Below are positions 9,453 to 19,655 of a stretch of 64,000 nucleotides of DNA, one piece after another. The stretch spans positions 1 through 64,000 of the forward strand of contig NZ_UZWD01000015.1 in assembly GCF_900631955.1 (NCBI RefSeq), given 5' to 3'. The notes under the pieces were generated by a model. The model was given only the letters and a program-made list of their open reading frames with translations. It searched no databases and was not told the DNA's origin. The position numbers and the translations under genes are program-made. Origin of the DNA: Devosia equisanguinis (lineage in GTDB: Bacteria > Pseudomonadota > Alphaproteobacteria > Rhizobiales > Devosiaceae). Position 1 is the stretch's first letter. Each line of letters begins with the position of its first letter.

Positions 9453-10394
9453 TCAGGAAAACAGAGCTGCGGACAAAAGCCGGCGCCCCTTGAGCGTTGC
9501 CGGTTCCTTCGGACCCCAGGCCTCGAAGAATTCGAGGAGCTTCTTGCGGGCACCATCGTCGTTCCAGGTCCGATCGCGCTTGAAAATGGCAATCAAAGCC
9601 TCGGCCGCCTCCAGACGCTTGCCCTCTGCATTGAGCACCACGGCAAGATCGAAACGCGCCTGCAGGTTGTCCGGATCGGCGGATATGGCCGCCTCGAGTG
9701 TTGCCGCTTCGGAGAGGCCCGAGGCTTCTTCGCGCAGGCGGATCGAATTGATGAGTGCGCTATAGTCTTCGCCGCTGCGCTGGTCTTCGGCCAGCATGTC
9801 GAGCGTCGCCTTGGCCTGCTCGACTTCATCGGCAGACAGATAGATGCCGGCAAGACCGATCAGGGCTTCGGCATTGTCGGGGGCATGCTGGAGAATCATG
9901 CCAAAAATCTGCGCGCCCTGCCCAAGATCACCAGCGGCAACCGCAGCTTTGGCCGCTTCAAGGGCGGCCGAGATCTGGGCTTCGAGCGAATCGGGAGCCG
10001 GACCCGATTCCGGACCGGCGGCGATGACGCGCTCGGCAAAGCGGCGCACTTCGCCCTCAGGCATGGCCCCCATGAAGCCGTCGATCGGCCGCCCGCCGGC
10101 AAAGGCGAACACTGCGGGGATGGATTGCACGCCGAGCTGCCCGGCCACCATCGGGTGCTCGTCGATATTGATTTTCACCAGGCGGATCTTGCCGGCCTTC
10201 TCGGCGATCACCTTTTCGAGCGCAGGAGTCAGCTGCCGGCAAGGGCCGCACCAGGGCGCCCAGAAATCGACCAGAACCGGCACCTCGCGGGAGGCATCGA
10301 TGACGTCGGCCTTGAACGCTGCATCGCTCGATTCGCGAACAAGATCAGCGGTGGCCGGCGCAGCAGTGGGGGCACCATCAAAAGAAAGGGTCAT
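9453..10394 (-). CDS. cnoX: Thioredoxin-domain protein with TPR tail (CnoX/YbbN-like)
   Basis: 313 residues: a thioredoxin domain (about residues 20-125) with active site WAPWCGPCRQL, then about 170 residues of helical TPR-like repeats ending in a YbbN-type C-terminal segment (FKRDRTWNDDGARKKLLEFF). This architecture is that of CnoX, a chaperone-redoxin that protects clients from oxidation and hands them to chaperonins. The CGPC motif is intact, unlike the E. coli protein, so a disulfide-reducing activity is possible. It heads an operon with the LON-domain and Trm112-like genes. Confidence 0.8.
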   Translation of the reverse strand: MTLSFDGAPTAAPATADLVRESSDAAFKADVIDASREVPVLVDFWAPWCGPCRQLTPALEKVIAEKAGKIRLVKINIDEHPMVAGQLGVQSIPAVFAFAGGRPIDGFMGAMPEGEVRRFAERVIAAGPESGPAPDSLEAQISAALEAAKAAVAAGDLGQGAQIFGMILQHAPDNAEALIGLAGIYLSADEVEQAKATLDMLAEDQRSGEDYSALINSIRLREEASGLSEAATLEAAISADPDNLQARFDLAVVLNAEGKRLEAAEALIAIFKRDRTWNDDGARKKLLEFFEAWGPKEPATLKGRRLLSAALFS

Positions 10395-10590
10395 GGATTT
10401 AAGCTCTTTGGCTCAGCGATACAGCAGCGTTCCCGGCCTTTTTGCACAAGCCGGGACCCTTGTGGCAAGTCCCGTTTCCCACAGGCTACGCACAAGTTCA
10501 TCGAACTGCAAAATAGTGGGTTGCAATCGGTCATGTCATTGGGCATATAGGCGCTCGTCGACGCGCTGCAAGGCGCCGGCGACACGGAGC

Positions 10591-10665
10591 GCGGGTGTAG
10601 CTCAGGGGTAGAGCATAACCTTGCCAAGGTTAGGGTCGTGGGTTCGAATCCCATCGCCCGCTCCA
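10591..10665 (+). tRNA. tRNA-Gly (GCC)
   Basis: 75 bases including an encoded CCA end. Acceptor stem GCGGGTG/CGCCCGC (one T-G pair), D-arm GCTC...GAGC, anticodon stem TAACC/GGTTA with loop TTGCCAA giving anticodon GCC, and T-loop GGTTCGAATCC. All four arms fold without mismatch beyond the wobble. Confidence 0.97.
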
Positions 10666-10687
10666 GTTTCCCGAAAGGGAAAAGCAG

Positions 10688-10720
10688 AAAAGCGGTCCTT
10701 CGGGGCCGCTTTTGCTTTTT
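10688..10720 (+). terminator. Terminator after tRNA-Gly
   Basis: Hairpin AAAAGCGG-T-CC / GG-G-CCGCTTTT with a TTCG tetraloop, followed by a T-rich tract (TTTTGCTTTTT). It lies about 22 bases after the tRNA. Confidence 0.8.
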
Positions 10721-10800
10721 CAGGCTTTTGCATCTCCAGGCGTCACTCCACACCACGGGACTACGGGCAGCCGAGTGTCCTCGCCTGCCCGCTGGATCGA

Positions 10801-11436
10801 TCAATAGGCGTAGTGAACCTGAGTCTTGCTCAGGCTGGGCTTTTCGATCTCGTCGACGATCGCCAGGGCAAAGTCGGCACCGCTGATGGCGGATTTGCCG
10901 GCCGCATCGAACAAAGCCACATCCTTGCCGACGCGATAGGTGCCGAGCGCTTCGCCGGGAGCATAGGCGCCGAATTCGCCACCCGGGCTGACGAAAAGCC
11001 AGTCGGCCGTCGTGGCACCGGCCTCGAGCTGTTCGAGAATCGCATTCATTTCCTTGGCCTCGGCGGCATAGGCTTCCGGAATGCCATCGCCTTCAGCAAA
11101 GCGGGGTGCGTCCGGCGCCGGGCGCGTGGAGCTGAAGCCGCCCACGGCGATAAAGCGTGCGCCGGCAGCAGCAGACTGATCGGCCAGCTGCAGGTAGATC
11201 GGCCCGAGCGTGCCAGCACTGTCACCGCGCGGCGAAAGCGTTGCGACCACCACGTCGGCGCCCTTGATGGCGTCGGCAGCCTGATCGGCGGGGGCGGAAA
11301 CATAGCGGACCCCCTCAATGGGGGCTGCGGGCTTGTTGCGGCTGACCACGGTCACTTCATGGCCGCGCGACTGGGCCTGGTGGGCGATAGCCGCCCCAGC
11401 GTAGCCGGTGCCACCAAATACGGTAATCTTTGCCAT
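10801..11436 (-). CDS. NAD(P)-binding epimerase/reductase-like protein (NmrA/YwnB type)
   Basis: 211-residue atypical short-chain dehydrogenase: N-terminal Rossmann motif ITVFGGTGYAGAAIAHQ, followed by SRNKPA and VVVATLSPRG strands, and no canonical YxxxK pair. Proteins of this NmrA/YwnB/YhfK type are NAD(P)H-binding reductases or redox sensors. The start MAKITVFGG has an AGGAG site on the minus strand about eight bases ahead. The gene stands alone between tRNA-Gly and the SMP-30 gene, so its substrate is unknown. Confidence 0.75.
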   Translation of the reverse strand: MAKITVFGGTGYAGAAIAHQAQSRGHEVTVVSRNKPAAPIEGVRYVSAPADQAADAIKGADVVVATLSPRGDSAGTLGPIYLQLADQSAAAGARFIAVGGFSSTRPAPDAPRFAEGDGIPEAYAAEAKEMNAILEQLEAGATTADWLFVSPGGEFGAYAPGEALGTYRVGKDVALFDAAGKSAISGADFALAIVDEIEKPSLSKTQVHYAY

Positions 11437-11520
11437 GTCGTTCTCCTGTCCAGTTGGCGAGATGTCACGACACATAATCGCGCCGCTCACTATTGGTAAG
11501 GAGGCACCTTTTGGTGAGTA

Positions 11521-12423
11521 CTATCGGCAGCCTGTGGCAGCGACATAGACAAGATAGACCGAGCTGGTGGCCGTGATGAACAGTCGGTTCCGACGCGGGC
11601 CGCCAAAGGTGAGGTTTGAGACGCGCTGCGGAACCCTGATCTTGCCGAGCAATTCGCCCTGCGGCGAAAACACATGCACGCCATCTCCGGCGCTCGACCA
11701 GACATTGCCATTGGTGTCGCAACGAATGCCGTCCGGGATGCCGCTGTCGAGGGTGCAGAAGACGCTGCCGCCCGAGACCGTGTCGCCATGGACATCGAAG
11801 ACGCGGATCACGGAAGGCACCGTGGCGTCATGACTGCCGCCGCTCTCGGCGACATAGAGACGGCTTTCATCGGGCGAAAAACACAGACCATTCGGCTGGG
11901 TGAAGTCACTGATCACGGCGCTTAACTGGCCGCTCTGCGGATCAAGGCGGAACACATTGCGCGCCGCTTGCTCCGGCTCGGCACGAAAACCCTCATAGTC
12001 CGACAGAATCCCGTAGGTGGGGTCGGAGAACCACACCGAGCCATCGGATTTGACCACGACGTCATTGGGGGAATTGAGGCGTTTGCCCTCGAAGCTGTCG
12101 GCCAAGACGGTGACCGACCCGTCCGGCTCGGTGCGGGTCACGCGGCGCGTGCCATGTTCGCAGGATACCAGCCGACCCTGCCGATCCCTCGTATGACCAT
12201 TGGCGAAATTCGAGGGCGCGCGGAAGGCACTGACCCCCTGCCCCGGGAGCCAGCGCAGGATGCGCTCGTTGGGGATGTCGGAAAAAAGCAGGAGATTATG
12301 TTCGGCGAACCAGACGGGCCCTTCGGTCCAGCGACAATTGTCAGCGATTTCCTCAAGGCCCGCCGATGTGACCACGCAATCGAGAAAACGGGGGTCACGG
12401 ATGTCGTAGAGATGCTCAGCCAT
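11521..12423 (-). CDS. SMP-30/gluconolactonase-family lactonase
   Basis: 300-residue six-bladed beta-propeller calcium-dependent lactonase. Visible family motifs are EGPVWF near the N-terminus (metal-binding Glu), [23 protein letters not shown] (metal-binding Asn in the middle) and [16 protein letters not shown] (metal-binding Asp). Likely hydrolyses an aldonolactone such as gluconolactone, in oxidative sugar catabolism. The start MAEHLYD is preceded by AGGAG with 8-base spacing; an upstream Met (MLNSFDAS) is less well supported. Divergent from the hybrid kinase; no other sugar gene is adjacent. Confidence 0.85.
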   Translation of the reverse strand: MAEHLYDIRDPRFLDCVVTSAGLEEIADNCRWTEGPVWFAEHNLLLFSDIPNERILRWLPGQGVSAFRAPSNFANGHTRDRQGRLVSCEHGTRRVTRTEPDGSVTVLADSFEGKRLNSPNDVVVKSDGSVWFSDPTYGILSDYEGFRAEPEQAARNVFRLDPQSGQLSAVISDFTQPNGLCFSPDESRLYVAESGGSHDATVPSVIRVFDVHGDTVSGGSVFCTLDSGIPDGIRCDTNGNVWSSAGDGVHVFSPQGELLGKIRVPQRVSNLTFGGPRRNRLFITATSSVYLVYVAATGCR

Positions 12424-12745
12424 AGCCCAGGCTCCTGAAATTGGCGACGCGTCAAAGCTATTGAGCATTGAAATCCCGCCAAAGCAAAGGTGCGGCGGAC
12501 CAAGACAGGCAATCGATTGCGGACGACGCGAACCAATTGCTGCAAAGCGCAAGCAATCCTGGGTCAGGATCGTAACCCAATATTGACGAAGCCGACCGGT
12601 CATGCGGGCGTGTCAACTTCCCATAAACAAGTCCAACCCAGATTTGAGCGAGGCGCGCCCAGCTTTAACACGATCTCAGCGCCAAAAACTGCCGATCTCG
12701 CTGCGAAAATGAGGTCGCAAACTCTCAGAAGAGGCGAGAAAAGCG
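12424..12745. other. Divergent intergenic region, lactonase / hybrid kinase
   Basis: 322 bases holding the divergent promoters of the lactonase (minus) and the hybrid kinase (plus). I see no RNA gene and no strong operator; only a weak TGGGT/ACCCA dyad with a ten-base loop near 12566-12585. No coding frame is convincing. Confidence 0.4.
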
Positions 12746-15700
12746 ATGTTTGGCAGAAAAATCTCAATCCAGACCGCGCTTATACTGATCATCATCAGCG
12801 TGTTTATACCCATTTTGGGCGTCATTGGCATGGCGATCCTCAATGCCGGAGCGTCATACCGCGAGGCGTCGACCCAGCAATTGCTGGAAACCGCGCAAGT
12901 GGTCTCGCAGGCGGTGGACAGCGAACTCGATGCCACGGCGCGGCTGATGCACGGCGTTGCCGAACTGCGCCGCCTCGAGATCGCGCAGAACCAGACCGCT
13001 GGCGACGGCGCGGCCCTGCTTGGTGGCAGTTTCGCGCTCGTCACCGTGCAAGAGGGTCAGGCTGTCGCCGCAGGCCCAGGTGAGATTGGCACTATTGCGC
13101 TGGAGGCGGCGCGAAGCGGTCAACCCAGCCTTTCCAACATCATCGCGCAGGGGCTTGATGGCGACGAAGGTCCCCATTTGGTGCTTGCCGTGCCGCACAG
13201 CTCCGGCGAAGGCCGCGAGGAGATTGCCGTATTGGTGGCGTCGCCCGCCGAATTGATCCGGTCTCTGGCCCGGACCGCCCATACGAGTGGCAATGCAATA
13301 CTGGCCATTACCGATGGCAGCGGCCGGATCATCGGTCGGTCGGTGGATGGCGAGCGGTTCGTCGGCCGGCCGGTGCCGGACTGGGAAACGCTGCGCGCCC
13401 TGGGCACCGACAGGGGCTGGTTCCGGGCAACGACCATCGAGGGCAATCAGATCGTCTTCGCCTTTAGCGCAATTCCCGGCACGCCGGGCTGGATGGCGGT
13501 GGTAGGGGAGCCGGCCGCCAGCTTCGATGCCCGCTGGCAGGGCCCGATCATGACCATGGTCATCGCCTCGGCCATTACCGTGCTCCTGGCAATCGTCATG
13601 GCGATCCTGCTGGCGCGTCAGGTGCTGCGCCCCATCAGTGGCCTCGTCAAACGCGCCCAGGCCATCGTGGCCGACGACTCCGCCAATCCAGGACGGCCCG
13701 ACATTGCCGTGCCACCTTCTTTCGTCAGCGAATTCGAGACCTTGCGCACCAGCCTCGATCAGGCCGATGCGGTGTTGCATCGCAGCCTTGATGAAAGCCG
13801 CGCCGCCGAACACGCTGCCCTGCAGAGTGCCCAGGCAATGCGCGAAGCCGAGCGACTGGCCCGTATCGGCAGCTGGACTCTTGATCTGGCGACCCACGAA
13901 TTCGTCTGCTCGGACATGCTCTATGAGCTCAATGGTGCCGATCCCGATGGTCCCCCTCTTACGGTGGCCGATCTCCAGCGGTTCATGACGCGCGACAGCC
14001 TGCGCGACATGCAGCGCGCCATGGATCGCTGCATTGCCACGGGCGAACCCTATGGCATCGAGGTGGAGCACTTGCGCAAGGACGGGCGCCACTTCCAGGC
14101 GTTCATCCAGGGGCAGCGCATTTGCGATGAGCATGGCAAGGCCATCAAGCTGAGCGGCACGGTGCAGGACGTCAGTGAACGCAACGAGGAGCGCAAGCGG
14201 CTGGCGGCTCTGGCCGATAACCTGCCCAGCGGCGTCATCTTCCGGCTCGAGCGCGGCAGCGGCACCGCGATGCGCGCCAGCTATGTGAGTGCCGGCATCG
14301 AAGATCTGGTTGGCCTGTCTCCTGCTGAAATAGTGGACGATCTCGCGCGCTTCGTGGCCCTGGTCGATCCGGAGGACCAGCCGGGCCTCGACACGCTGTT
14401 CGACTCCAGCCTGCAGCCTGGCCAGGTGTTCGATCACGCCGTACGCGTCAACACTGGCCCACGCGGCACCATCTGGATGCATATTCGCGCCGCGCTGCGC
14501 CTGCAGGCCAATGGCAGCTTCGTCTGGGACGGTATCGCTCGCGACATCACCAGCGAGCGGGAAGTCGCCGATGCGCTGCGTGCGGCCAAGGACGCTGCGG
14601 AAGCCGCAGAGAGTGCCAAGAGCGATTTCCTCGCCACCATGAGCCATGAAATCCGCACGCCGATGAACACGGTGATCGGCATGACGCGGCTGGCGCTGCA
14701 GACCGACCTCGATGCCCGGCAACGCAACTATCTCGAGAAAATCAACGGCTCGGCCACGGCGCTGCTCGGGATCATCAACGACATTCTGGACTTCTCGAAG
14801 ATCGAAGCGGGCGGGATGACGCTGGAAGGCGCAGTGTTTTCACTGGAATCGGTGCTCGAAGGCGTTTCGGCCGTGACCGCACTGCGCGCCGAGGAGAAGG
14901 GGCTGGAGCTGGCCTTCGCCGTCGACCCGTCCATACCCTCACACCTACAGGGGGATGCGCTAAGGCTCGGCCAGGTGCTGACCAATCTGGTCAGCAATGC
15001 GGTCAAATTCACCGACCAGGGCGAAATCGTCGTCTCCGTGCGCCCTGCCGGCATAATGACAGGCGACGCCATCCGACTGGAATTTTCGGTCAAGGACACC
15101 GGCATCGGACTGACCGAGCACGAAATGGCCGGACTTTTCCGTCCGTTTACCCAGGCGGCCAGCGACACCTCGCGCCGCTATGGCGGCACCGGGCTGGGGC
15201 TGGCCATCTGCCGCCGCCTGGTCGAAATGATGGATGGCGAAATCGGTGTTCAGAGCGAGCCGGGCCTCGGCAGCACGTTTAGCTTTAGCGCGCGCTTCGA
15301 GCGGGTGCGCGATGCCGAAATCCCGGCGGTGGCCATCAAGACCTCGGGCCAGATTCGCGGACGGCGGGCGCTGATCGTCGATGACAATCAGAGCGCGCGC
15401 GAAGCCTTGGCCGAAATGGTGGGCGGCTTTGGCATGTCGGTGGAGACGGTGGCCTCCGGCAAGAAGGCGATCGCCCTGTTGCGCGAGCAGGCCGCCTTGA
15501 GCACCCCTTTCGACATCGTGTTGCTGGATTGGCGCATGCCGGAGCAGGACGGTCTTGAAACCGCACGTCTCATTCGCGCCGACCAGGGCCTCCCCGATAT
15601 GCCGGCGGTGCTGATGGTCACCGCTTATGGTCATGAAGTGGTGATGCAGGCGGTCGATGAAATCGGGCTGCAGGGGGTATTGCTGAAGCCGGTGACCCAG

Positions 15701-16840
15701 TCGCTGATGTTCAACACTATTCTGGGCGCTCTGGCGCCCGCCAAAGGCGCGCTTGAGGATGGGGCTGCCCGATCGCGGACACCGGCCAATAGTGGGGCGG
15801 ACCTGGCGGCGCTGGCCGGACGGCGGGTGCTGGTGGTGGATGACAATGCGCTCAACCGCGAAGTGGCTACCGATTTCCTCGAACTGGTTGGCGTCAAGGT
15901 GGAGACGGCCGTCAACGGCGTCGATGCTCTCGCCAAGATCGCGGCGCAGCGTTTCGACGTGGTGCTGATGGACATGCACATGCCGGTGATGAATGGGCTC
16001 GATGCGGTACGCGAAATTCGCAAGCGCCCCGAATGGGCCAACCTTCCGGTCGTCGCGCTGACGGCCCAGGCGCGGGTCGAGGACCATCGCGCCAGTATCG
16101 AAGCCGGCATGACGGCCCATCTGACCAAGCCGATCGACGAAAAGGCGCTTTATGGCACCTTGATGGAGGTGCTCGGCCTTTCAGGAGATGATGGCGCTGG
16201 CCACGAGGCCGCACCGGATATTTCGAATGAGGAGATCGACCTCGTGGCCATTCGCAGCCGGTTTGGCGGCGATGACAAGCGCACCGAGCGGGTAATGCGC
16301 GGTTTCCTGCGCGACTTTTCGGCCGCGCCGACGCAGCTGGAGAGCCTGCTGGCAACCCAAGATTGGGAGGGCCTCGCTGAGCTCGTGCACCAGATCAAGG
16401 GTGGGGCAGGCTATGTCGCCTCCGCAGGGCTGGTCGACAGTGCCGAAGCGCTGGAGCGCGCGGCACGGCGCCATGACATGGCGAGCGTTTTGCCGCTAGC
16501 GGCCCCATTCATCGCCAACCTGCGCAAAAGTCTCGCCGCTCTCGAAAACGCCCTTGCCGCAGTCGCGACGCCCACCGCAACGCCCGGCACGGCGTTTGAC
16601 AGCCTTGCGGCGCTGGATCTGGTCGAGCGGGCCCTGCCGCTGGTGCAGAAGGGCGAATTCGCCGCCAACGCCTTGCTCGAACAGCTCAGCCGCACTTTGG
16701 GTGCAAACGCTCTTCAGGCCGACAGCGTCCATATCCAGGACCTGTTCGACGAGCTCGAAATCGAGGCGGCGGTGTCGGCCTTGCGCGCATTGCGCGCGCA
16801 GCTTGCAGAATCGGCGCCGGAAAGGGAGGCAGCCCGATGA
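12746..16840 (+). CDS. Hybrid sensor histidine kinase (sensor-PAS-HisKA-HATPase-REC-REC-HPt)
   Basis: 1364-residue membrane kinase carrying a whole phosphorelay. Transmembrane segment at about 9-31, a periplasmic sensor of about 235 residues (Cache-like), second membrane segment about 269-290, a HAMP-like linker, two PAS-type segments (about 365-490 and 490-610), HisKA with phospho-acceptor His634 in [10 protein letters not shown], HATPase with DTGIGL and GGTGLGLAI, two receiver domains with acceptors Asp928 (LLDWRMP) and Asp1076 (LMDMHMP), and an HPt domain with His1215 in [11 protein letters not shown]. The diguanylate cyclase gene overlaps it by four bases, so that protein is the expected output. 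The ligand is unknown. Confidence 0.92.
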   Translation: MFGRKISIQTALILIIISVFIPILGVIGMAILNAGASYREASTQQLLETAQVVSQAVDSELDATARLMHGVAELRRLEIAQNQTAGDGAALLGGSFALVTVQEGQAVAAGPGEIGTIALEAARSGQPSLSNIIAQGLDGDEGPHLVLAVPHSSGEGREEIAVLVASPAELIRSLARTAHTSGNAILAITDGSGRIIGRSVDGERFVGRPVPDWETLRALGTDRGWFRATTIEGNQIVFAFSAIPGTPGWMAVVGEPAASFDARWQGPIMTMVIASAITVLLAIVMAILLARQVLRPISGLVKRAQAIVADDSANPGRPDIAVPPSFVSEFETLRTSLDQADAVLHRSLDESRAAEHAALQSAQAMREAERLARIGSWTLDLATHEFVCSDMLYELNGADPDGPPLTVADLQRFMTRDSLRDMQRAMDRCIATGEPYGIEVEHLRKDGRHFQAFIQGQRICDEHGKAIKLSGTVQDVSERNEERKRLAALADNLPSGVIFRLERGSGTAMRASYVSAGIEDLVGLSPAEIVDDLARFVALVDPEDQPGLDTLFDSSLQPGQVFDHAVRVNTGPRGTIWMHIRAALRLQANGSFVWDGIARDITSEREVADALRAAKDAAEAAESAKSDFLATMSHEIRTPMNTVIGMTRLALQTDLDARQRNYLEKINGSATALLGIINDILDFSKIEAGGMTLEGAVFSLESVLEGVSAVTALRAEEKGLELAFAVDPSIPSHLQGDALRLGQVLTNLVSNAVKFTDQGEIVVSVRPAGIMTGDAIRLEFSVKDTGIGLTEHEMAGLFRPFTQAASDTSRRYGGTGLGLAICRRLVEMMDGEIGVQSEPGLGSTFSFSARFERVRDAEIPAVAIKTSGQIRGRRALIVDDNQSAREALAEMVGGFGMSVETVASGKKAIALLREQAALSTPFDIVLLDWRMPEQDGLETARLIRADQGLPDMPAVLMVTAYGHEVVMQAVDEIGLQGVLLKPVTQSLMFNTILGALAPAKGALEDGAARSRTPANSGADLAALAGRRVLVVDDNALNREVATDFLELVGVKVETAVNGVDALAKIAAQRFDVVLMDMHMPVMNGLDAVREIRKRPEWANLPVVALTAQARVEDHRASIEAGMTAHLTKPIDEKALYGTLMEVLGLSGDDGAGHEAAPDISNEEIDLVAIRSRFGGDDKRTERVMRGFLRDFSAAPTQLESLLATQDWEGLAELVHQIKGGAGYVASAGLVDSAEALERAARRHDMASVLPLAAPFIANLRKSLAALENALAAVATPTATPGTAFDSLAALDLVERALPLVQKGEFAANALLEQLSRTLGANALQADSVHIQDLFDELEIEAAVSALRALRAQLAESAPEREAAR

Positions 16841-17742
16841 GCCAGCAACCCACGGTCCTGATCGTTGATGATGACCGGCTCAACCGCGCACTATTGGCCG
16901 AATTGCTCAAGGACGATTGCCGACTGCTGCTGGCCAAGGACGGTTTGTCGGGCCTCGACATCGCCCAGCGCGAGGATGTGAGCCTCATCCTGCTGGACGT
17001 GTCCATGCCCGGCATGGATGGCTACGAGGTCATGCGCCGCCTGCGCGCCAATCCCGAGACTGCCGATATCGGTGTCATCTTCATCACCGGCATGGCCGAG
17101 GAAGAGGACGAGGAAAAGGGCCTGATGCTGGGCGCGGCCGATTATGTGCAAAAGCCGATCCGCCCTGCCATCGTCAAGGCACGGGTCAAGGTCCATCTCA
17201 AGCTCGCGGCGCAACGCCGGGAATTGGAGCGGCTGTCCCTTCAGGACGGGCTGACCGGCATCGCCAATCGCCGCTATTTCGACGACGCCTTCGAGCGCTG
17301 CCTGCGACGCGCCGCCCGGCAAGGCGAAGCCATGGGCGTGGCCATTTTCGATGTCGACCACTTCAAGCAGTACAACGACTTTTACGGCCACGGCGCCGGC
17401 GATGAGGCGCTGCGTCAGGTCGCGGCGGTGTTCAGCCACTTCACTCGCAGACCGGGCGATGTGGCCGCACGCTATGGCGGCGAAGAATTTGTGCTGCTGA
17501 TGCCCCAGGCGAGCAATTTCGCCGATATTGCCGAGGAGTTGCGCCAGGCCATCGTCGCGCGGAGCATCGCCCATGCACGCTCGCCGACATCAGCCGTCCT
17601 GACGCTCAGCGGCGGCGGCGTTATTGTCACCCAGTCGCAGGGACTGACCACGACGCAATTGCTCGCCCAGGCCGACACCTTGCTCTACCGCTCCAAAAAC
17701 GAGGGGCGAAACCGGGTCTTTATCGACCATTTTTCCGCCTAG
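16837..17742 (+). CDS. Response regulator diguanylate cyclase (REC-GGDEF)
   Basis: 301 residues; makes cyclic di-GMP under phosphorelay control. REC domain 5-120 with Asp54 (LLDVSMPG) as phospho-acceptor, then a GGDEF domain from about 135. The catalytic loop is GGEEF at 214-218, an active variant, and the RPGD inhibitory I-site lies at 205-208, exactly five residues before it, so product feedback inhibition is expected. The start codon overlaps the stop of the hybrid kinase gene (ATGA), implying translational coupling and a dedicated partnership. Confidence 0.92.
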   Translation: MSQQPTVLIVDDDRLNRALLAELLKDDCRLLLAKDGLSGLDIAQREDVSLILLDVSMPGMDGYEVMRRLRANPETADIGVIFITGMAEEEDEEKGLMLGAADYVQKPIRPAIVKARVKVHLKLAAQRRELERLSLQDGLTGIANRRYFDDAFERCLRRAARQGEAMGVAIFDVDHFKQYNDFYGHGAGDEALRQVAAVFSHFTRRPGDVAARYGGEEFVLLMPQASNFADIAEELRQAIVARSIAHARSPTSAVLTLSGGGVIVTQSQGLTTTQLLAQADTLLYRSKNEGRNRVFIDHFSA

Positions 17743-17869
17743 GGCGGCCTTGTCCTGCCGGAAACGGCCGAGGACGGGATTTATATTCGCTCATTGTAAT
17801 ATGTCTGGTTTGGTGGCAGGACAGTCGCGGTCTTGTGACCTCGACATCTCCCCATTCCCGGACTCCGAT

Positions 17870-19051
17870 ATGAGCCAGCCGATCACGCGCAACAAGAATG
17901 TCATGGTGCTGACCGCGGCGCAGGCATTGGGCGGTGCCAGCCCGCCGATCGTGATCGCGCTGGGCGGCCTGGTAGGGCAGCAGCTCTCATCCGATCCGGC
18001 TCTGGTGACGCTGCCGGTCAGCATGCTGAATTTGGGGCTGGCCCTGGGCACGCTGCCATCGGCCTATGTCACGCGACGCTTTGGGCGGCGGCGGGGTTAT
18101 GTGTTCGGTGCCAGCATCGGCGTCGTTGCCGGCATCGTTGCGGCTTTCGGCATCTACCTGGCATCGTTTGCTGTTTTTTGCGCCGGCACACTGATCGCGG
18201 GCTTCTATGCGGCCTATGTACAGAGCTATCGCTTTGCTGCGGCGGACGCGGTCGAAGGGCCGGACAAGGCCAGGGCCATTTCCTGGGTGATGATTGGTGG
18301 CCTCGTGGCTGCGATCATCGGCCCGCAACTGGTCATCTGGACGCGCGACCTGTTTCCCGGCACGCCTTTTGTCGGCAGCTTCCTGAGCCAGGCCGTCCTG
18401 GCGCTGCTGGCCATTCCGGTGCTGCTGCTGCTCGCGGCCAAGCCTGCCAACACCAAGGCCCAAAGCAGTGCCGCGCCCACCCGCACACTCATGCAGATCA
18501 TGCTGATGCCGCGCTACATGCTGGCCGTGGCCGCAGGGACCGTGTCCTACGGGCTCATGGTCTTCGTCATGACTGCCGCGCCTATCGCCATGGTTGGGCA
18601 CGGTCACTCGGTGGACCATGCAGCGCTCGGCATTCAATGGCACGTGCTGGCCATGTTCGCGCCGAGCTTTTTCACCGGCAGGCTGATGGCCCGGTTCGGC
18701 AAGGAACGCGTGACGGCCGTGGGCCTCCTGCTCATCGGCATTTCGGCCGGCTTTGCCCTGGCGGGTCTGGAGCTGTTCAATTTCTGGGTGTCACTGATCC
18801 TGCTGGGGATCGGCTGGAATTTCGGTTTCATTGGCGCCACAGCCATGGTCACCGATTGCCATACGCCCGAAGAGCGCGGCATGGCCCAGGGCGCCAATGA
18901 TTTCCTGGTGTTCGGCACCGTCGCTGTCGCCTCGTTCTTCGCCGGGGCGCTGTTGCACGCCTCGGGCTGGCAGACCATCAATTGGCTGGTTTTTCCGGCG
19001 GTGGCATTGGTGCTGGTGCCACTGGTCTGGCAGGCTGGTCGCAAGGGCTGA
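17870..19051 (+). CDS. MFS transporter
   Basis: 393-residue major facilitator superfamily permease with twelve hydrophobic segments. The loop after the second segment carries a basic RRFGRRRGY motif, matching the family motif A region. The conserved middle TM helices are present. The start MSQPITRNKN puts the first membrane segment at about residue 11; an ATG at 17801 would add 23 residues that look non-coding. No strong Shine-Dalgarno supports either. Substrate unknown; it ends nine bases before the convergent bigR-type gene, so it is probably independent of the sulfide operon. Confidence 0.8.
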   Translation: MSQPITRNKNVMVLTAAQALGGASPPIVIALGGLVGQQLSSDPALVTLPVSMLNLGLALGTLPSAYVTRRFGRRRGYVFGASIGVVAGIVAAFGIYLASFAVFCAGTLIAGFYAAYVQSYRFAAADAVEGPDKARAISWVMIGGLVAAIIGPQLVIWTRDLFPGTPFVGSFLSQAVLALLAIPVLLLLAAKPANTKAQSSAAPTRTLMQIMLMPRYMLAVAAGTVSYGLMVFVMTAAPIAMVGHGHSVDHAALGIQWHVLAMFAPSFFTGRLMARFGKERVTAVGLLLIGISAGFALAGLELFNFWVSLILLGIGWNFGFIGATAMVTDCHTPEERGMAQGANDFLVFGTVAVASFFAGALLHASGWQTINWLVFPAVALVLVPLVWQAGRKG

Positions 19052-19060
19052 CCGGGCGCC

Positions 19061-19366
19061 TCAGCAGGCGCAGTAGATATTGTAGAGAGTGGAGAGAACT
19101 TGGCGCACCTCGCTCGAGGCCAACGAGTAGTTGATCTGCGGACCATCGCGACGAGTCTTTACCAGCCCCCAGGCGCGCAGCTTCGACAGATGCTGGGACA
19201 GCGGTGATTGTCCCAGCTCGACACGCTCGGCCAGCTGCCCGACATTGAGCTCCTGGTCGAGCAGATTGCACAGGATCAACAGGCGCTTGGGGTTGGCCAT
19301 GGCCGTCAGGAGCTCGGATGCCTTCTCGGCATTCTGCTCCATCTTCTCCAGTTCCATATTGATCAT
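19061..19366 (-). CDS. bigR: BigR/SqrR-type ArsR-family persulfide-sensing repressor
   Basis: 101-residue winged-helix repressor. The DNA-reading helix is in LGQSPLSQHLSKLRAWGLV. Two positions fit the redox cysteine pair that forms a tetrasulfide bridge in BigR/SqrR: Cys33 in LLILCNLL and Cys99 (or Cys101) in the C-terminal YCAC. It is divergent from the sulfide operon, separated by 76 bases, so it probably represses both directions until sulfide or persulfide accumulates. Alternative starts at Met4 or Met9 cannot be excluded. The window's context makes a metal-sensing ArsR role unlikely. Confidence 0.85.
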   Translation of the reverse strand: MINMELEKMEQNAEKASELLTAMANPKRLLILCNLLDQELNVGQLAERVELGQSPLSQHLSKLRAWGLVKTRRDGPQINYSLASSEVRQVLSTLYNIYCAC

Positions 19367-19368
19367 AT

Positions 19369-19395
19369 TAGAAATCTCGTATATGAGAATAATCG
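19369..19395. promoter_or_regulatory. Candidate BigR operator
   Basis: AT-rich imperfect dyad AATCTC-GTATAT-GAGAAT (19374-19391 region) between the divergent regulator and the sulfide operon, overlapping the regulator's leader. AT-rich dyads are usual for ArsR/BigR repressors. The match is imperfect, so this is a suggestion. Confidence 0.4.
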
Positions 19396-19442
19396 TTAGT
19401 TCACTATCGCTGTTTCGGAACCGGTTTTCAAGGAGTTTGGAG

Positions 19443-19655
19443 ATGTCCGTCAATGTCGGCCCTGCCGATCGTCTGATCCGCCTCATCGCCGGCGTCGTGC
19501 TGGTTGCGCTGGCGCTTACCGGCCTGTTGCCGCACCCCGCCCTGTTCTGGATCAGCCTGGTCGCGGGCGTGATCATGATCGCTACCGCGGCTTTGCGTTT
19601 TTGCCCCCTTTATCGGCTTATCGGCCTCTCTACCTCCAAGGTTTCCAACCCATGA
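19443..19655 (+). CDS. DUF2892 small inner-membrane protein
   Basis: 70-residue protein of the DUF2892 family (the membrane part of YgaP-type rhodaneses): MSVNVGPADRLIRLIAGVV, two hydrophobic helices and a RFCPLYRLIGL end with the conserved CPLY motif. A strong AGGAG site precedes the start. First gene of the sulfide operon; its last codons overlap the start of the following YeeE-type gene. In related proteins this domain tethers or accompanies sulfurtransferases at the membrane. Confidence 0.85.
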   Translation: MSVNVGPADRLIRLIAGVVLVALALTGLLPHPALFWISLVAGVIMIATAALRFCPLYRLIGLSTSKVSNP

